From Desulfoluna butyratoxydans (GTDB taxonomy: Bacteria; Desulfobacterota; Desulfobacteria; Desulfobacterales; Desulfolunaceae), in assembly GCF_900699765.1 (NCBI RefSeq), contig NZ_CAADHO010000003.1, positions 682,001-746,000 on the forward strand: a DNA stretch of 64,000 bases. The letters are read 5' to 3'. This document shows positions 28,280 through 37,573 of the stretch, in pieces. Numbering within the stretch: position 1 is the stretch's first letter; each line of letters starts with the position of its first letter. A program made the translations under genes and the position numbers. The notes beneath the pieces were generated by a model. That model was not told the DNA's origin, ran no database searches, and worked only from the letters and a program-made list of their open reading frames with translations.

Positions 28280-28804
28280 ATGTCCCCGTCAACCCTGATG
28301 CGCTGGTTCAACACGAAGTTTGAAAGCACCTTGTGCGTGATCTCCCTTGTGGTGATGTCCTGCTGTGTCTTTCTTCAGGTGATCCTGCGATACGTTTTTC
28401 ATCAGTCTGCCCCGTGGGCAGAGGAGCTGGCCATTTACGGCATGGTGTTTTCCGTTTACTTCGGCACGGCCCTGGCCGTCACCGAAAAGAGCCATGTGCG
28501 TATCCTGAACCTGGTCCAGCTGTTCCCCAGAAAAATCGCCGTGGGTCTTATTGTGGCAGGCGATGCCGTCTGGTGCGCGTTTAATGTCTTTATGGTGTTT
28601 CACGGCGTGGAGTACGTGAAGGTCCTCTGGGGCACCCATTTTATCTCGCCGTCCCTGGGCATCGAGCAGCGGTGGCCCCAGGCCGTGGTGCCCTTTTGTT
28701 TTGCGCTGATGACCTTCCGGATCCTTCAGTTCTATTACCGATGGCTCCGAACCGGGACCTGTGAGCTGACCTGCGTCCTGCCCGGTGACGAACCCGTAAA
28801 ATGA
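28280..28804 (+). CDS. dctQ: TRAP transporter small permease
   Basis: A DctQ-family membrane protein of 174 residues with four predicted helices (VISLVVMSCCVFLQVILRYVF; YGMVFSVYFGTALAV; VGLIVAGDAVWCAFNVFMVF; the last around FCFALMTFRILQFYYRW). The motif PWAEELAIYGMVFSVYFG is characteristic. It forms a complex with DctM in the inner membrane. ATG 28280 lies nine bases after AAGGAG; a TTG directly before it is a less likely start. It belongs to the dctP-Q-M-deacylase operon. Confidence 0.9.
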   Translation: MSPSTLMRWFNTKFESTLCVISLVVMSCCVFLQVILRYVFHQSAPWAEELAIYGMVFSVYFGTALAVTEKSHVRILNLVQLFPRKIAVGLIVAGDAVWCAFNVFMVFHGVEYVKVLWGTHFISPSLGIEQRWPQAVVPFCFALMTFRILQFYYRWLRTGTCELTCVLPGDEPVK

Positions 28805-28877
28805 GGTCCGCCCGGGCGGCATGAAAAAAAAGACCACGCGCAACCCTTCGTGCATGATGTTTTAAGGAGTATGAATT

Positions 28878-30164
28878 ATGAACGGACCTTTGTGGATGTC
28901 CATCGCCTTTGTGGGCTGCATGCTCATCGGCGTGCCCATTCCCTGGGCGGCCGGTGTCGCCACCGTCATCGGCCTGCACATTATCGATATCCCCTTTGCC
29001 CTGCTCAGCCAGACCGCTTACAACGCCTTTGAATCCTTTCCCCTGATGACCATCCCGCTGTTTGTGCTGGCCGGAAAGCTCATGGAAAAGGGCGGGATGT
29101 CCGAGCATCTCATCCACATCGCCCGCAAGATGGTCGGCTCCCTCCGGGGCGGGACCTCCCTTGTGACCATCGTGAGCTGCGGGCTTTTTGCTTCTCTTAC
29201 GGGGTCCGGACCCGCCACCACGGCGGCCATCGGCTCCATCACCATTCCGGCCATGGTGGACGAAGGGTACCCGAAAAAATTCGCTTCGGGGATTTCCGCT
29301 TCTTCCGGGGCCCTGGGGAGCATCATTCCCCCCAGCAACCTGTTGATCATTTATGCCCTCATTGCCGAGGAGTCGGTGCCCAAGCTGTTTCTTGCCGGCC
29401 TGGTGCCGGGGTTTATGGTGATCCTTTTTCTGATCCTGACCTCCACCACCGTCTGCCGTGTGAGCGGGTTCGGCGGGAGGGTGGACGGTGACTTTTCCTT
29501 TGCCCCTCTCCTGCGGGCGCTCTGGGAAGGAAAGTGGGCCATCGGCGCCCCCCTGATCATTCTTGGCGGAATCTACAGCGGGGTCTTTACCCCCACCGAG
29601 GCCTCGGCCGTGGCGGTGTTTTACGGGCTCTTCGTGGGCACCGTGATCTACAGGAAGCTTACGGTGGGCCACGTCATCGAGAGCCTGAAGTTCACCACGA
29701 CCATGGTGGGGACGGTGCTGGTGATCCTGGGTTCCACCAAGGCCTTTGGCCAGCTGGTGGCCTTTTACGACATTCCCCTTGCGGTCCAGGCCTTTTTTAC
29801 AGGGTTTACCGACAACCCCTTCCTCGTGCTGATGATGATCAGCTTTCTTTACATCCTGGCCGGGATGTGGATGGAGTCCATCCCCCAGGTGGTTATCTTT
29901 ACGGCCGTGCTTCTGCCCGTGGTGAAAAGCATGGGGGTGGACCCCATCTTTTTCGGGGTGTTGACCGTTTTGACGTGTGAGGTGGGCTTTCTGACACCAC
30001 CCATCGGGGTCAACCTGTTTGTCTCCTCACGCATTGCGGGGATCTCGTTGGAAGAGTCCTCCGTGGGGGTGCTTCCCTTTGTTATCCCGTATCTGGCCAC
30101 CATCACCATCCTGTGTGCCATGCCCTGGCTGACCACGGGCATGGTGGACATGTTTTTTAAGTAG
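28878..30164 (+). CDS. dctM: TRAP transporter large permease
   Basis: The 428-residue transport subunit with about 12 membrane helices. Family signatures are FALLSQTAYNAFESFPLMTIPLFVLAGKLMEKGG near residue 40, GSGPATTAAIGSITIPAM near residue 112, IIPPSNLLIIYALIAEESVPKLFLAGLVPG, and TPPIGVNLFVSSRI near the end. It couples Na+ entry to uptake of the solute delivered by DctP. AAGGAG lies before ATG 28878. The gap to dctQ is 73 bases and to the deacylase 32 bases, so all four are cotranscribed. Confidence 0.95.
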   Translation: MNGPLWMSIAFVGCMLIGVPIPWAAGVATVIGLHIIDIPFALLSQTAYNAFESFPLMTIPLFVLAGKLMEKGGMSEHLIHIARKMVGSLRGGTSLVTIVSCGLFASLTGSGPATTAAIGSITIPAMVDEGYPKKFASGISASSGALGSIIPPSNLLIIYALIAEESVPKLFLAGLVPGFMVILFLILTSTTVCRVSGFGGRVDGDFSFAPLLRALWEGKWAIGAPLIILGGIYSGVFTPTEASAVAVFYGLFVGTVIYRKLTVGHVIESLKFTTTMVGTVLVILGSTKAFGQLVAFYDIPLAVQAFFTGFTDNPFLVLMMISFLYILAGMWMESIPQVVIFTAVLLPVVKSMGVDPIFFGVLTVLTCEVGFLTPPIGVNLFVSSRIAGISLEESSVGVLPFVIPYLATITILCAMPWLTTGMVDMFFK

Positions 30165-30196
30165 CCGTTCACCTGATGATCTAACGGAGTGTAACC

Positions 30197-31789
30197 ATGA
30201 TTGACGTACTCATTAAAAACGGCGTGGTGATTGACGGAGAGGGCGGAGCGTCCTTTAAAGCGGATGTGGCGGTCAAAGACGGTCTCATCTCCACGGTGGG
30301 CCGGATCGAGGGCGACAGAGCCGCCCTGATCATCGACGCACGGGGTCAGATGGTCTGCCCCGGGTTCATCGACCTGCATACCCATTCGGATTTTACCTTT
30401 CTGGTGGACGGCAGGGCCCAGAGCTCTCTGCATCAGGGGGTCACCACCGAGGTGGTGGGGCAGTGCGGCTACAGCTGCGCCCCGTGTACCAATGCTTCGG
30501 ATTTGAAGGGCCTTCTGGGCTACCAGCCGGGGGTGGCCGTGGACTGGCGCAGTGCCGGCGAGTACCTGGACCGCCTGAAGCGGGGCGGGGTGGGCGTGAA
30601 CGTGGCGGCCCTTGTGGGCCACGGGTCCCTTCGGCGGTGCGTGATCCCCGAGGGCAGGGGCCAGGCCACGGACGAGCAGCTCCAGGCCATGTGTGCCCTG
30701 CTGGATGACTCCATGGCACAGGGGTTCCACGGCCTCTCCCTGGGGCTTGAGTATGAGCCGGGCATCCATGCCGATACCCGGGAGCTGGTGGCCCTGGCCA
30801 GGGTGGTGGCCGACCGGGGCGGGATCCTGTCGGCCCATGTGCGGAACCGGGACGTGCACTACGACATGGCCTTCAGCGAGGTTCTGTCGGTGGCCCGCAT
30901 CACCGGGGTGCGTCTCCAGATCTCCCATATCAGCCCCAAGTTCGGAGCCCCGGACGATGCCGTGGCCAACAGCCTTGCCATGATCGACCGGCTCAACGCC
31001 ACCGGGGGGGATGTGGCCTTTGACCTGATTCCCGACAACTGGGGGCCGACCCTGATGGCCTCGGTGCTTCCCTCCTGGGCCCATGTGGGTGGGATCGAGG
31101 CCACCCTGGGCTATCTCTCCGACCCGGAGGCCAGGGCAAAGATGAAGGTTTCTCCCAACCCCATCTGGCAACTGGTGCTCCAGAAACGCTGGGACCTCAT
31201 CACCCTGTTTTTTTCACCGACGCACCCGGAGCTGGTGGGGAAAACCATGGCGGAGATCGGGACGATCCTGGGGTGTGATCCCCATGACGCCGCCTTTGAT
31301 CTTCTGCGAGCCTCGGGTCAGGAGATGGCCCAGGTGATCTGGGCCGGGTGGAACTTTGACGAGTCCATGCAGCGGGAGCTTCTGGCCCACCGGCTGTGCG
31401 GGGTGATCTCCGATGCCCAGACCGTGGCTCCGGACGGCCCCCTGTCCGGCAACACCGGCGCGCCCACCGTCTACGGATGGGTGGGGCAGTTCTTCCAGCG
31501 CTACGTCAAGCAGGCGGGGCTCCTCTCCTGGGAGGAGGCCGTGAGGCGGATCACCAGCCTTCCGGCCGACCGCATGCGCATGACGGACCGGGGTCGCATT
31601 CACCCCGGACTGAAAGCGGATATCACGGTGATGTCTCCGGAAACCATCGCCTGCCGGGCCACCCTCCATGAACCCAACAGGTACCCGGACGGTATCAGCC
31701 ATGTGCTGGTCAACGGTGAGGTTGTCATCGAAGGTGGAAAACGGGTCACCGGGAACCATGGCCGGGTGATCCGGCACCGGGAATCCTGA
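30197..31789 (+). CDS. N-acyl-D-amino-acid deacylase (D-aminoacylase family)
   Basis: An amidohydrolase-superfamily enzyme of 530 residues that releases D-amino acids, or related compounds, from N-acyl derivatives. The metal motif DLHTHSDFTF (His61, His63), the bridging Cys90 in GQCGYSCAP, GLSLGLEYEPG, the metal His motifs AHVRNRD and ISHISPKFG, and the catalytic Asp in GVISDAQTV are all present, as in Alcaligenes D-aminoacylase. It sits in the TRAP operon, so the transporter may import N-acyl-D-amino acids or a similar amide; the true substrate cannot be read from sequence (D-glutamate- or hydantoin-type relatives exist). ACGGAG precedes ATG 30197. Confidence 0.88.
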   Translation: MIDVLIKNGVVIDGEGGASFKADVAVKDGLISTVGRIEGDRAALIIDARGQMVCPGFIDLHTHSDFTFLVDGRAQSSLHQGVTTEVVGQCGYSCAPCTNASDLKGLLGYQPGVAVDWRSAGEYLDRLKRGGVGVNVAALVGHGSLRRCVIPEGRGQATDEQLQAMCALLDDSMAQGFHGLSLGLEYEPGIHADTRELVALARVVADRGGILSAHVRNRDVHYDMAFSEVLSVARITGVRLQISHISPKFGAPDDAVANSLAMIDRLNATGGDVAFDLIPDNWGPTLMASVLPSWAHVGGIEATLGYLSDPEARAKMKVSPNPIWQLVLQKRWDLITLFFSPTHPELVGKTMAEIGTILGCDPHDAAFDLLRASGQEMAQVIWAGWNFDESMQRELLAHRLCGVISDAQTVAPDGPLSGNTGAPTVYGWVGQFFQRYVKQAGLLSWEEAVRRITSLPADRMRMTDRGRIHPGLKADITVMSPETIACRATLHEPNRYPDGISHVLVNGEVVIEGGKRVTGNHGRVIRHRES

Positions 31790-31802
31790 AGGGTAAAACA
31801 GC

Positions 31803-31830
31803 ATGGCCCGGGGGTGTGTCTCCGGGCCAT
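31803..31830. terminator. Hairpin after the deacylase gene
   Basis: ATGGCCCGG and CCGGGCCAT pair across ten bases, 14 bases after the stop. No U-tract follows, so termination may need Rho. Confidence 0.5.
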
Positions 31831-31981
31831 GGTCCATGGTTGTCAGGTACAAGGGTAGGGGAACCGGAACCGTGGGCATTGGCCGAGGCGTTTTTTGGGG
31901 AAACGGCCCTGGCGACGTCCTGATGAAAACCCCGGCCTCGTTTTCGGCTGTGCTGCAAAAACGTTCCATGTGGTCATTCGT

Positions 31982-32010
31982 TTGACCTCGGCTGGCGAAT
32001 CGGCTATGAC
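31982..32010 (+). promoter_or_regulatory. Candidate sigma-70 promoter for trkA-trkH
   Basis: TTGACC at 31982-31987, 17 bases, TATGAC at 32005-32010. The leader would be about 235 bases. Confidence 0.4.
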
Positions 32011-32252
32011 ATAGCGATATATTGCAGGCGTTTTTCCATGCAACCTCCTGAAGGCTATGGAGAATAACGCACGTGCTGCCGTTTTACGGGCCAGCCGCAA
32101 CCCACCACCCGCCCTGCGGGTGTCTTTGTTGGTGGCTGCCGTAAGGGCTCATCGGTGCCTTGACGGTACCGGGCCTGTTTGAGGACAGGCCGGAGGGGGG
32201 CGACGGCGCGCGGGGGGGAAATGCCGAAACCAATGAGATCAGGAGATACTGC

Positions 32253-33617
32253 TTGAAGATCGTTATTGTAGGAGCCGGTGAGGTGGGTTTTCACATCGCC
32301 AGTCGCCTCTCCCTTGAAAATAAAGATGTCGTGGTGGTGGACACCAGTGACGAGGCCCTGAAACGGGTCTCTGAAAACCTGGACGTGCAGGTTGTGAAGG
32401 GCTCGGGCAGCAGCCCGGAGGTCCTCATTGACGCCGGAGTGAAAAAGGCGGATATCATGCTGGCGGTCACCGACAGCGATGAGACCAACCTGGTGGCCTG
32501 CCTCACCTGCGATATCCTCTCACCTGCCACCAAAAAACTGGCCCGCATCCGTCTGGGCGATTACGACGCCTACCATGAGCACTTCAGGACCAGTGCGCCC
32601 CATATCGACACCATCATCAACCCCGAGATCGAGGTGGTAAAGACCATCTACCGCCTGATGCGGGTGCCCGGGGCCGTGGACGTGGGTGAGTTCGAAGGCG
32701 GCCGGGTGAAGATCGTGGGCATGCGGCTGGAGGAGGGGAGTCCCCTGGACGGTCTCAGGCTGGCCGAGTTCTCTTCCCGGCTTGGGGGCGTGCGGCCCCT
32801 TATTGCGGCCATCGTGCGCAAGGGGCAGCTCATTGTTCCCCACGGCAACGATGTGCTCCAGCTGGGGGATCTTGTCTATTTTATCAGTGAAGACACCAAG
32901 CTCAATGACGTCCTGCGATTTTTCAACCGCCGCATGAAGCCCGTGAACCGGGTGCTCATCGTGGGGGGCGGGCTCATCGGGACGCGCCTGGCCGACCTTC
33001 TGGAGAGCAAGAACATCCACACCAAGATCGTGGAGAGAAACCCGGATCGCTGCCGGTACCTTGCCGAGCGCATGAACCGCGCCGTGGTCCTTTGCGGTGA
33101 CGGCTCCGACCAGAGCCTGCTCCTGGAAGAAAACATCAAGGACATGGACTTTGTGGTCTCCCTGACCGACGACGAGGAGACCAACATCCTTGTCTCCCTG
33201 CTTGCCCGGAGCGTGGGGGCGGACAACACCATCACCAAGATCAGCCGGTTCAGCTACATGCCTCTCATGGCCAGCATCGGTGTGGAGCAGGTGGTGAGCC
33301 CGCGGCTCTCGGCCATTAACTCCATCCTGCAGCATATCCGAAAAGGCAAGGTGCTTTCGGCCATGAGCGTCCACGGTGAGCAGGCCGAGGTCATCGAGGC
33401 CGTGGCCCTCCAGACCTCGGATATTGTGGATACCCCCATCAGCAAGGTCTCCTTTCCCCGGGGCGCGCTGCTTATCTGCATCATCCGCGACGACGAGGTG
33501 ATCATTCCGTCCGGGGACAGCGTGATCAAGCCCGAAGACCGGGTGATCATCTTTGCCACGCGCGAAGCCGTTCCCCGCATTGAAAAAATGCTCACCGTCA
33601 AGCTGGAGTTCTTCTGA
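32253..33617 (+). CDS. trkA: Trk potassium uptake regulatory protein
   Basis: TrkA is the cytosolic NAD(H)-binding gating subunit of the Trk K+ channel. Two tandem RCK modules are visible: the first starts KIVIVGAGEVGFHIASRL at residue 2, the second RVLIVGGGLIGTRLADLL near 236, each followed by a TrkA_C domain. I chose TTG 32253 because homology begins there and AGGAG (32241-32245) is seven bases upstream; the resulting 454 residues equal the usual length. The frame is open back to 32160. Its stop overlaps the trkH ATG by one base (TGATG), so translation is coupled. Confidence 0.94.
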   Translation: MKIVIVGAGEVGFHIASRLSLENKDVVVVDTSDEALKRVSENLDVQVVKGSGSSPEVLIDAGVKKADIMLAVTDSDETNLVACLTCDILSPATKKLARIRLGDYDAYHEHFRTSAPHIDTIINPEIEVVKTIYRLMRVPGAVDVGEFEGGRVKIVGMRLEEGSPLDGLRLAEFSSRLGGVRPLIAAIVRKGQLIVPHGNDVLQLGDLVYFISEDTKLNDVLRFFNRRMKPVNRVLIVGGGLIGTRLADLLESKNIHTKIVERNPDRCRYLAERMNRAVVLCGDGSDQSLLLEENIKDMDFVVSLTDDEETNILVSLLARSVGADNTITKISRFSYMPLMASIGVEQVVSPRLSAINSILQHIRKGKVLSAMSVHGEQAEVIEAVALQTSDIVDTPISKVSFPRGALLICIIRDDEVIIPSGDSVIKPEDRVIIFATREAVPRIEKMLTVKLEFF

Positions 33618-35065
33618 TGCGCTGGCCTGTCGTGACCTACATTACCGGGTTCCTTCTCTTTGCGCTGGGGCTCTGCATGCTCCTGCCCGTGATCTGTTCC
33701 GTGATTTACGGGGGCGGGGACCTTGCCGCCCTGGCAGTCTCTGCGGGGTTTACCACCGTCTCCGGTGCCATTGCCATTCTGGTGTGCCGGGACACCAGCT
33801 TCGACAATATCAGTCAGCGGGAGGGCATGGCCATCGTGGCCGTGGGCTGGACCGTGGTGGGGCTTTACGGAGCTCTTCCCTTTTATATAAGCGGGGCCTT
33901 TCCCCATTTTGTGGACGCCTTTTTCGAATCGGTGTCCGGCTTCACCACCACGGGCTCGTCCGTGCTGACCAACATCGAGGCGGTGCCCAAGGGGCTCCTC
34001 TTCTGGCGGAGCCTGATTCAGTGGCTCGGGGGCATGGGGATTATCGTCCTCTCCCTGGCCATTCTCCCGTTTCTGGGGGTGGGGGGCATGCAGCTCTACA
34101 AGGCAGAGGTGCCGAGCCCGGTGCCGGATAAGCTGAAGCCCCGGCTTTCGGAGACCGCCTCCATCCTCTGGAAGGTGTACGCCATGATCTCCGTGGTGGA
34201 GGTGGTGCTTCTCCTCTTCGGGGGCATGGACCTCTATGATGCCCTCTGCCACACATTCACCACCATGCCCACGGGGGGCTTTTCCACGAAGAACGCATCG
34301 GTGGCAGGGTTTAACAGCGCCTACCTGGACGGGGTGATCATCGTCTTTATGGTGCTTGCCGGGATCAACTTTTCCCTTCATTACCAGATGCTGAGGGGCC
34401 GCACCCTGGCATTCTGGCAGGACTCCGAGTGCCGCTGGTTCCTCATAATCGTGCTGGGCCTTTCCGTGGCGGTGACCTTTGATATCTATGGCACCGTCTA
34501 CCAGAGCCTTCCCGAGGCCTTTCGCTACGGTTCTTTCCAGGTGGTCTCCATTATTACCACCACGGGCTATGCCACGGCCGATTACGAGCTCTGGCCGGGC
34601 CTGAGTCAGGTGCTGATCTTTCTGTGCATGTTCATCGGGGCCTCGGCGGGCTCCACCGGGGGCGGCATGAAGATCGTGCGGGTGATGCTTTGCCTGAAGT
34701 ACTGCTACCGGGAGCTCTATATGCTGATCCATCCCCGGGCCGTGGCCACCATCAAGCTGGGTGGCAAGGCGGTCTCCGAGGACGTCATGCGCAGCATCAT
34801 CGGCTTTGTGTGCATCTATGTGGGCCTGTTTGCCCTCTGCTCTGCGGTGTTGGCGGGCATGGGTGTGGATTTTGTCACGGCTTTTACCGCGGTGGGTTCC
34901 TGTATTGGTAACATCGGGCCCGGTTTTGGCCTGGTGGGGCCCGCGGAAAACTTCGCCCTGATCCCCCAGGGGGGGAAGTGGCTCCTTATCTGGTGCATGC
35001 TTCTTGGGCGCCTTGAAATCTATACGGTCATCATTTTTCTGGTGCCGGAGTTCTGGCGCAAATAA
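33617..35065 (+). CDS. trkH: Trk potassium uptake membrane protein
   Basis: TrkH/KtrB-type K+ channel subunit of 482 residues with four M1-P-M2 repeats. Selectivity-filter loops appear as SGFTTTGSSVL (about residue 110), TMPTGGFSTKN (about 220), TTTGYATADYELW (about 315) and GSCIGNIGPGFGL (about 430). It pairs with TrkA for K+ uptake driven by the proton or sodium gradient, in osmotic and pH homeostasis. It starts within the trkA stop codon. Confidence 0.95.
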   Translation: MRWPVVTYITGFLLFALGLCMLLPVICSVIYGGGDLAALAVSAGFTTVSGAIAILVCRDTSFDNISQREGMAIVAVGWTVVGLYGALPFYISGAFPHFVDAFFESVSGFTTTGSSVLTNIEAVPKGLLFWRSLIQWLGGMGIIVLSLAILPFLGVGGMQLYKAEVPSPVPDKLKPRLSETASILWKVYAMISVVEVVLLLFGGMDLYDALCHTFTTMPTGGFSTKNASVAGFNSAYLDGVIIVFMVLAGINFSLHYQMLRGRTLAFWQDSECRWFLIIVLGLSVAVTFDIYGTVYQSLPEAFRYGSFQVVSIITTTGYATADYELWPGLSQVLIFLCMFIGASAGSTGGGMKIVRVMLCLKYCYRELYMLIHPRAVATIKLGGKAVSEDVMRSIIGFVCIYVGLFALCSAVLAGMGVDFVTAFTAVGSCIGNIGPGFGLVGPAENFALIPQGGKWLLIWCMLLGRLEIYTVIIFLVPEFWRK

Positions 35066-35159
35066 AAGGGGTGAGCCTCTATCTGGGGTGAATGCACCGG
35101 TTTAGGGCGGTGCTGTGTCGCGTGTCTGCACGAATCGTCATTTTTATGTGACTTTCGGC

Positions 35160-35189
35160 TTGACACCTGCGTCACAAGTTGAGTATAAG
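35160..35189 (+). promoter_or_regulatory. Sigma-70 promoter of the tRNA array
   Basis: TTGACA at 35160-35165, 18 bases, TATAAG at 35184-35189. Near-consensus, with the start expected about 15 bases before the first tRNA-Lys. Confidence 0.75.
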
Positions 35190-35211
35190 CTTCGAGTCTT
35201 TGAGACGCAGC

Positions 35212-35287
35212 GGGTCGTTAACTCAGTCGGTAGAGTATCTGCCTTTTAAGCAGAGAGTCACTGGTTCGAGCCCAGTACGACCCACCA
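35212..35287 (+). tRNA. tRNA-Lys (anticodon TTT), copy 1
   Basis: 76 bases including encoded CCA. Acceptor GGGTCGT/ACGACCC, anticodon loop CCTTTTAAG (anticodon UUU), T-loop GGTTCGAGCCC. Confidence 0.97.
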
Positions 35288-35290
35288 TGC

Positions 35291-35368
35291 GTCCCCATCG
35301 TCTAGCCTGGTCCAGGACACCGGCCTTTCACGCCGGCGACAGGGGTTCAAATCCCCTTGGGGACGCCA
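35291..35368 (+). tRNA. tRNA-Glu (anticodon TTC), copy 1
   Basis: 78 bases including encoded CCA. Acceptor GTCCCCA/TGGGGAC, anticodon stem-loop CCGGCCTTTCACGCCGG (anticodon UUC), T-loop GGTTCAAATCC. It lies three bases after tRNA-Lys. Confidence 0.97.
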
Positions 35369-35401
35369 CACTGCATTTTAGAGTCTTTTAAGGCGCATTA
35401 C

Positions 35402-35477
35402 GGGTCGTTAACTCAGTCGGTAGAGTATCTGCCTTTTAAGCAGAGAGTCACTGGTTCGAGCCCAGTACGACCCACCA
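35402..35477 (+). tRNA. tRNA-Lys (anticodon TTT), copy 2
   Basis: Identical in sequence to copy 1. Confidence 0.97.
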
Positions 35478-35480
35478 TGT

Positions 35481-35558
35481 GTCCCCATCGTCTAGCCTGG
35501 TCCAGGACACCGGCCTTTCACGCCGGCGACAGGGGTTCAAATCCCCTTGGGGACGCCA
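35481..35558 (+). tRNA. tRNA-Glu (anticodon TTC), copy 2
   Basis: Identical in sequence to copy 1, again three bases after its tRNA-Lys partner. Confidence 0.97.
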
Positions 35559-35589
35559 TTTCGCCTTAAGACCCGATCAAAGAACATAT

Positions 35590-35665
35590 GGGTCGTTAAC
35601 TCAGTTGGTAGAGTATCTGCCTTTTAAGCAGAGAGTCACTGGTTCGAGCCCAGTACGACCCACCA
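35590..35665 (+). tRNA. tRNA-Lys (anticodon TTT), copy 3
   Basis: Same as copies 1 and 2 except for one C to T change in the D-loop (CAGTTGG instead of CAGTCGG). Confidence 0.97.
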
Positions 35666-35669
35666 CGAT

Positions 35670-35747
35670 GTCCCCATCGTCTAGCCTGGTCCAGGACACC
35701 GGCCTTTCACGCCGGCGACAGGGGTTCAAATCCCCTTGGGGACGCCA
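35670..35747 (+). tRNA. tRNA-Glu (anticodon TTC), copy 3
   Basis: Identical to the other two tRNA-Glu genes, four bases after tRNA-Lys copy 3. It ends the array. Confidence 0.97.
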
Positions 35748-35759
35748 CTTGATTTCATG

Positions 35760-35794
35760 AGGGGCTGACTGAAAATCCAGTCAGCCCCTTTTTT
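35760..35794 (+). terminator. Rho-independent terminator of the tRNA array
   Basis: GGGGCTGACTG and CAGTCAGCCCC form an 11-bp perfect stem with a six-base loop, followed by six T. Confidence 0.92.
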
Positions 35795-35922
35795 GTGTGG
35801 GGAAAAATCAGGCGAGGCCGCCCTTTCTTGGAAAAGGGTGACATGTTCCATGCAACCCTGTATGTTCAATTCAGGCGCCCGCGCCGGTACCCTCCCATAT
35901 TAATTCCATACGGACACGACCC

Positions 35923-37380
35923 ATGAAACCCATCGTCGCCATCATTGGACGCCCCAATGTGGGCAAATCCACCCTGTTCAACCGCATCACACGAAGCCGG
36001 ACGGCCCTCGTGGACAACATGCCCGGTGTCACCCGGGACCGCCACTACGGCGAAGCCCTCTGGAACGACGCCCCGTTTCTGCTGGTGGACACGGGCGGAT
36101 ACCTCATCGACGACGAAGACGCCTTTGCGGGCGCCATTCGGGACCAGGTGACCCAGGCTGTGGCCGAGGCCGACGCCGTGGTCATGGTCCTGGACGGAAA
36201 AGGGGGGATCTCCCCTTACGACCGCGACCTGGTCACCATCCTCCGGGAGTCCCATCCCAAGGTGTTTTATGTGGTCAACAAGATCGACGGGGAGAAGCAG
36301 GAGGAGAACCTCTACGACTTCTACTCCCTGGGTATCGACCACCCCTATCCGGTCTCCGGCGAGCACGGCTACGGCGTGCCTGATTTCCTCGACGACCTGG
36401 TGGCCTCCTTTCCCGAGGCGGCGGCCTACCCCAAAGAGGAAGAGGAGATCGTCAACGTGGCGGTGGTGGGACGCCCCAACGCCGGGAAATCATCCCTTAT
36501 CAACCGTCTCACCGGGCAGAAGCGCCTGGTGGTGAGCGACGTGGCCGGTACCACCAGGGATGCCGTGGACACCATGCTCAAGCGCGACGGCCAGCTCTAC
36601 CGGTTCATCGACACCGCGGGAATCCGGAGAAAAGGCAAGGTCAAGGACAAGCTGGAGAAGTTCTCCGTCTTAAAGGCCATCAAGAGCATGGACCGCTGTG
36701 ACGTGGCCCTGATCCTCATCGACTCCTCCGAAGGGGTCACCGATCAGGATGTCACCGTGGCCGGATACGCCCATGAAAAAGGGTGCGGGGTGATCTTCGT
36801 CTTCAACAAGTGGGACCTTGTTCCCGAGCGGGAGAAGAACCCCAAACTGTTCAAGGAACGCCTGGACATGGGCGCCAAGTTCCTCTCCTTTGCCCCCTTT
36901 ACAACCATCTCGGCCCTCACCGGCCAGCGCGTGGAGAAGATCTTCGGGCAGATCCGAAGCGTGTACGATCAGTACAACACCCGCGTCTCCACCGGAGATG
37001 CGAACCGCATCATCGAGTGGGCCACGGAGCGGACCCCGCCCCCCCTTCACAAGGGCAAGCGGCTGAAGTTCTTCTACAACACCCAGGTGTCTGTGAAGCC
37101 CCCCACCTTTGTCTCCTTTGTGAACTACCCGGATGCGGTGCACTTCTCGTACCGCCGGTTCCTCATGAACCAGATTCGTGATTTTACGGGCCTGGATCAG
37201 ACGCCCATCAAACACATCTTCCGGGAAAAGACCGGGCGCATGGAGTTCGGGCCCAAGCCCGAGGAGAACACCAACACCCGGAACAAGGGGCACAAGGACA
37301 AGGAGAGCCGCAACAAGATCCAGAAGAAAAAAGAGCGGGAAAAGCAGCGGCTCAAGAAATTGAAACGCGACGGGCAGTGA
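35923..37380 (+). CDS. der: Ribosome biogenesis GTPase Der (EngA)
   Basis: Der helps assemble the 50S subunit. It has two tandem GTPase domains. In the first, P-loop [12 protein letters not shown] is near residue 8, DTGGYL near 55 and NKID near 118. In the second, [12 protein letters not shown] is near 180, DTAGIR near 227 and NKWD near 293. A C-terminal KH-like domain follows. The last 40 residues are a strongly basic Lys/Arg/Glu tail, longer than in E. coli, and may contact rRNA. The 485 residues are otherwise standard. ATG 35923 follows a weak site (GACACGACCC). A hairpin at 37392-37432 ends the gene. Confidence 0.97.
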   Translation: MKPIVAIIGRPNVGKSTLFNRITRSRTALVDNMPGVTRDRHYGEALWNDAPFLLVDTGGYLIDDEDAFAGAIRDQVTQAVAEADAVVMVLDGKGGISPYDRDLVTILRESHPKVFYVVNKIDGEKQEENLYDFYSLGIDHPYPVSGEHGYGVPDFLDDLVASFPEAAAYPKEEEEIVNVAVVGRPNAGKSSLINRLTGQKRLVVSDVAGTTRDAVDTMLKRDGQLYRFIDTAGIRRKGKVKDKLEKFSVLKAIKSMDRCDVALILIDSSEGVTDQDVTVAGYAHEKGCGVIFVFNKWDLVPEREKNPKLFKERLDMGAKFLSFAPFTTISALTGQRVEKIFGQIRSVYDQYNTRVSTGDANRIIEWATERTPPPLHKGKRLKFFYNTQVSVKPPTFVSFVNYPDAVHFSYRRFLMNQIRDFTGLDQTPIKHIFREKTGRMEFGPKPEENTNTRNKGHKDKESRNKIQKKKEREKQRLKKLKRDGQ

Positions 37381-37391
37381 TAAACCCTTAG

Positions 37392-37432
37392 TCCCCTCGG
37401 TTTCCGCTTTTACGGCGGAAGCTGCGAGGGGC
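37392..37432 (+). terminator. Hairpin after der
   Basis: CCCCTCG...CGAGGGG, with an inner TTCCGC/GCGGAA stem, starts about 12 bases after the der stop. There is no U-tract. Confidence 0.5.
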
Positions 37433-37463
37433 CCGGCGGTGGTGCCGCCGATAATAGGGGCTT

Positions 37464-37490
37464 CAGGTGCCCCCTCCTGGTCGCCACGGA
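37464..37490 (+). repeat. Hairpin repeat, degenerate copy
   Basis: CAGGTGCCCCCTCCTG followed by GTCGCCACGGA: the same hairpin-plus-GCCGCCGGAGGC layout as the other copies, with mismatches in both modules. Confidence 0.5.
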
Positions 37491-37573
37491 GAGGCCGGTT
37501 AAACCTGATAAGCAACGGGTTACGATAACGAGTCCTAACCCCTCAAGGCTTGTCGTGTCGCTCGTATAAACCA

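Larger units (their letters stand above)
31790..32252. other. Upstream region of trkA-trkH
   Basis: 463 bases without a supported gene. Besides the hairpin at 31803-31830 it holds a candidate promoter at 31982-32010 and, near 32095-32145, an imperfect inverted repeat (CCACCACCCGCcctGCGGGTG...GGTGG). Confidence 0.4.

Noticed and set aside
35212..35747. CRISPR-like periodic repeat
   Set aside because: The roughly 190-base periodicity is due to tandem tRNA genes; no short direct-repeat/spacer pattern exists anywhere in the window.
35179..35760. Three repeated reading frames of 70-93 codons across the tRNA array
   Set aside because: They are translations of the tRNA genes themselves.
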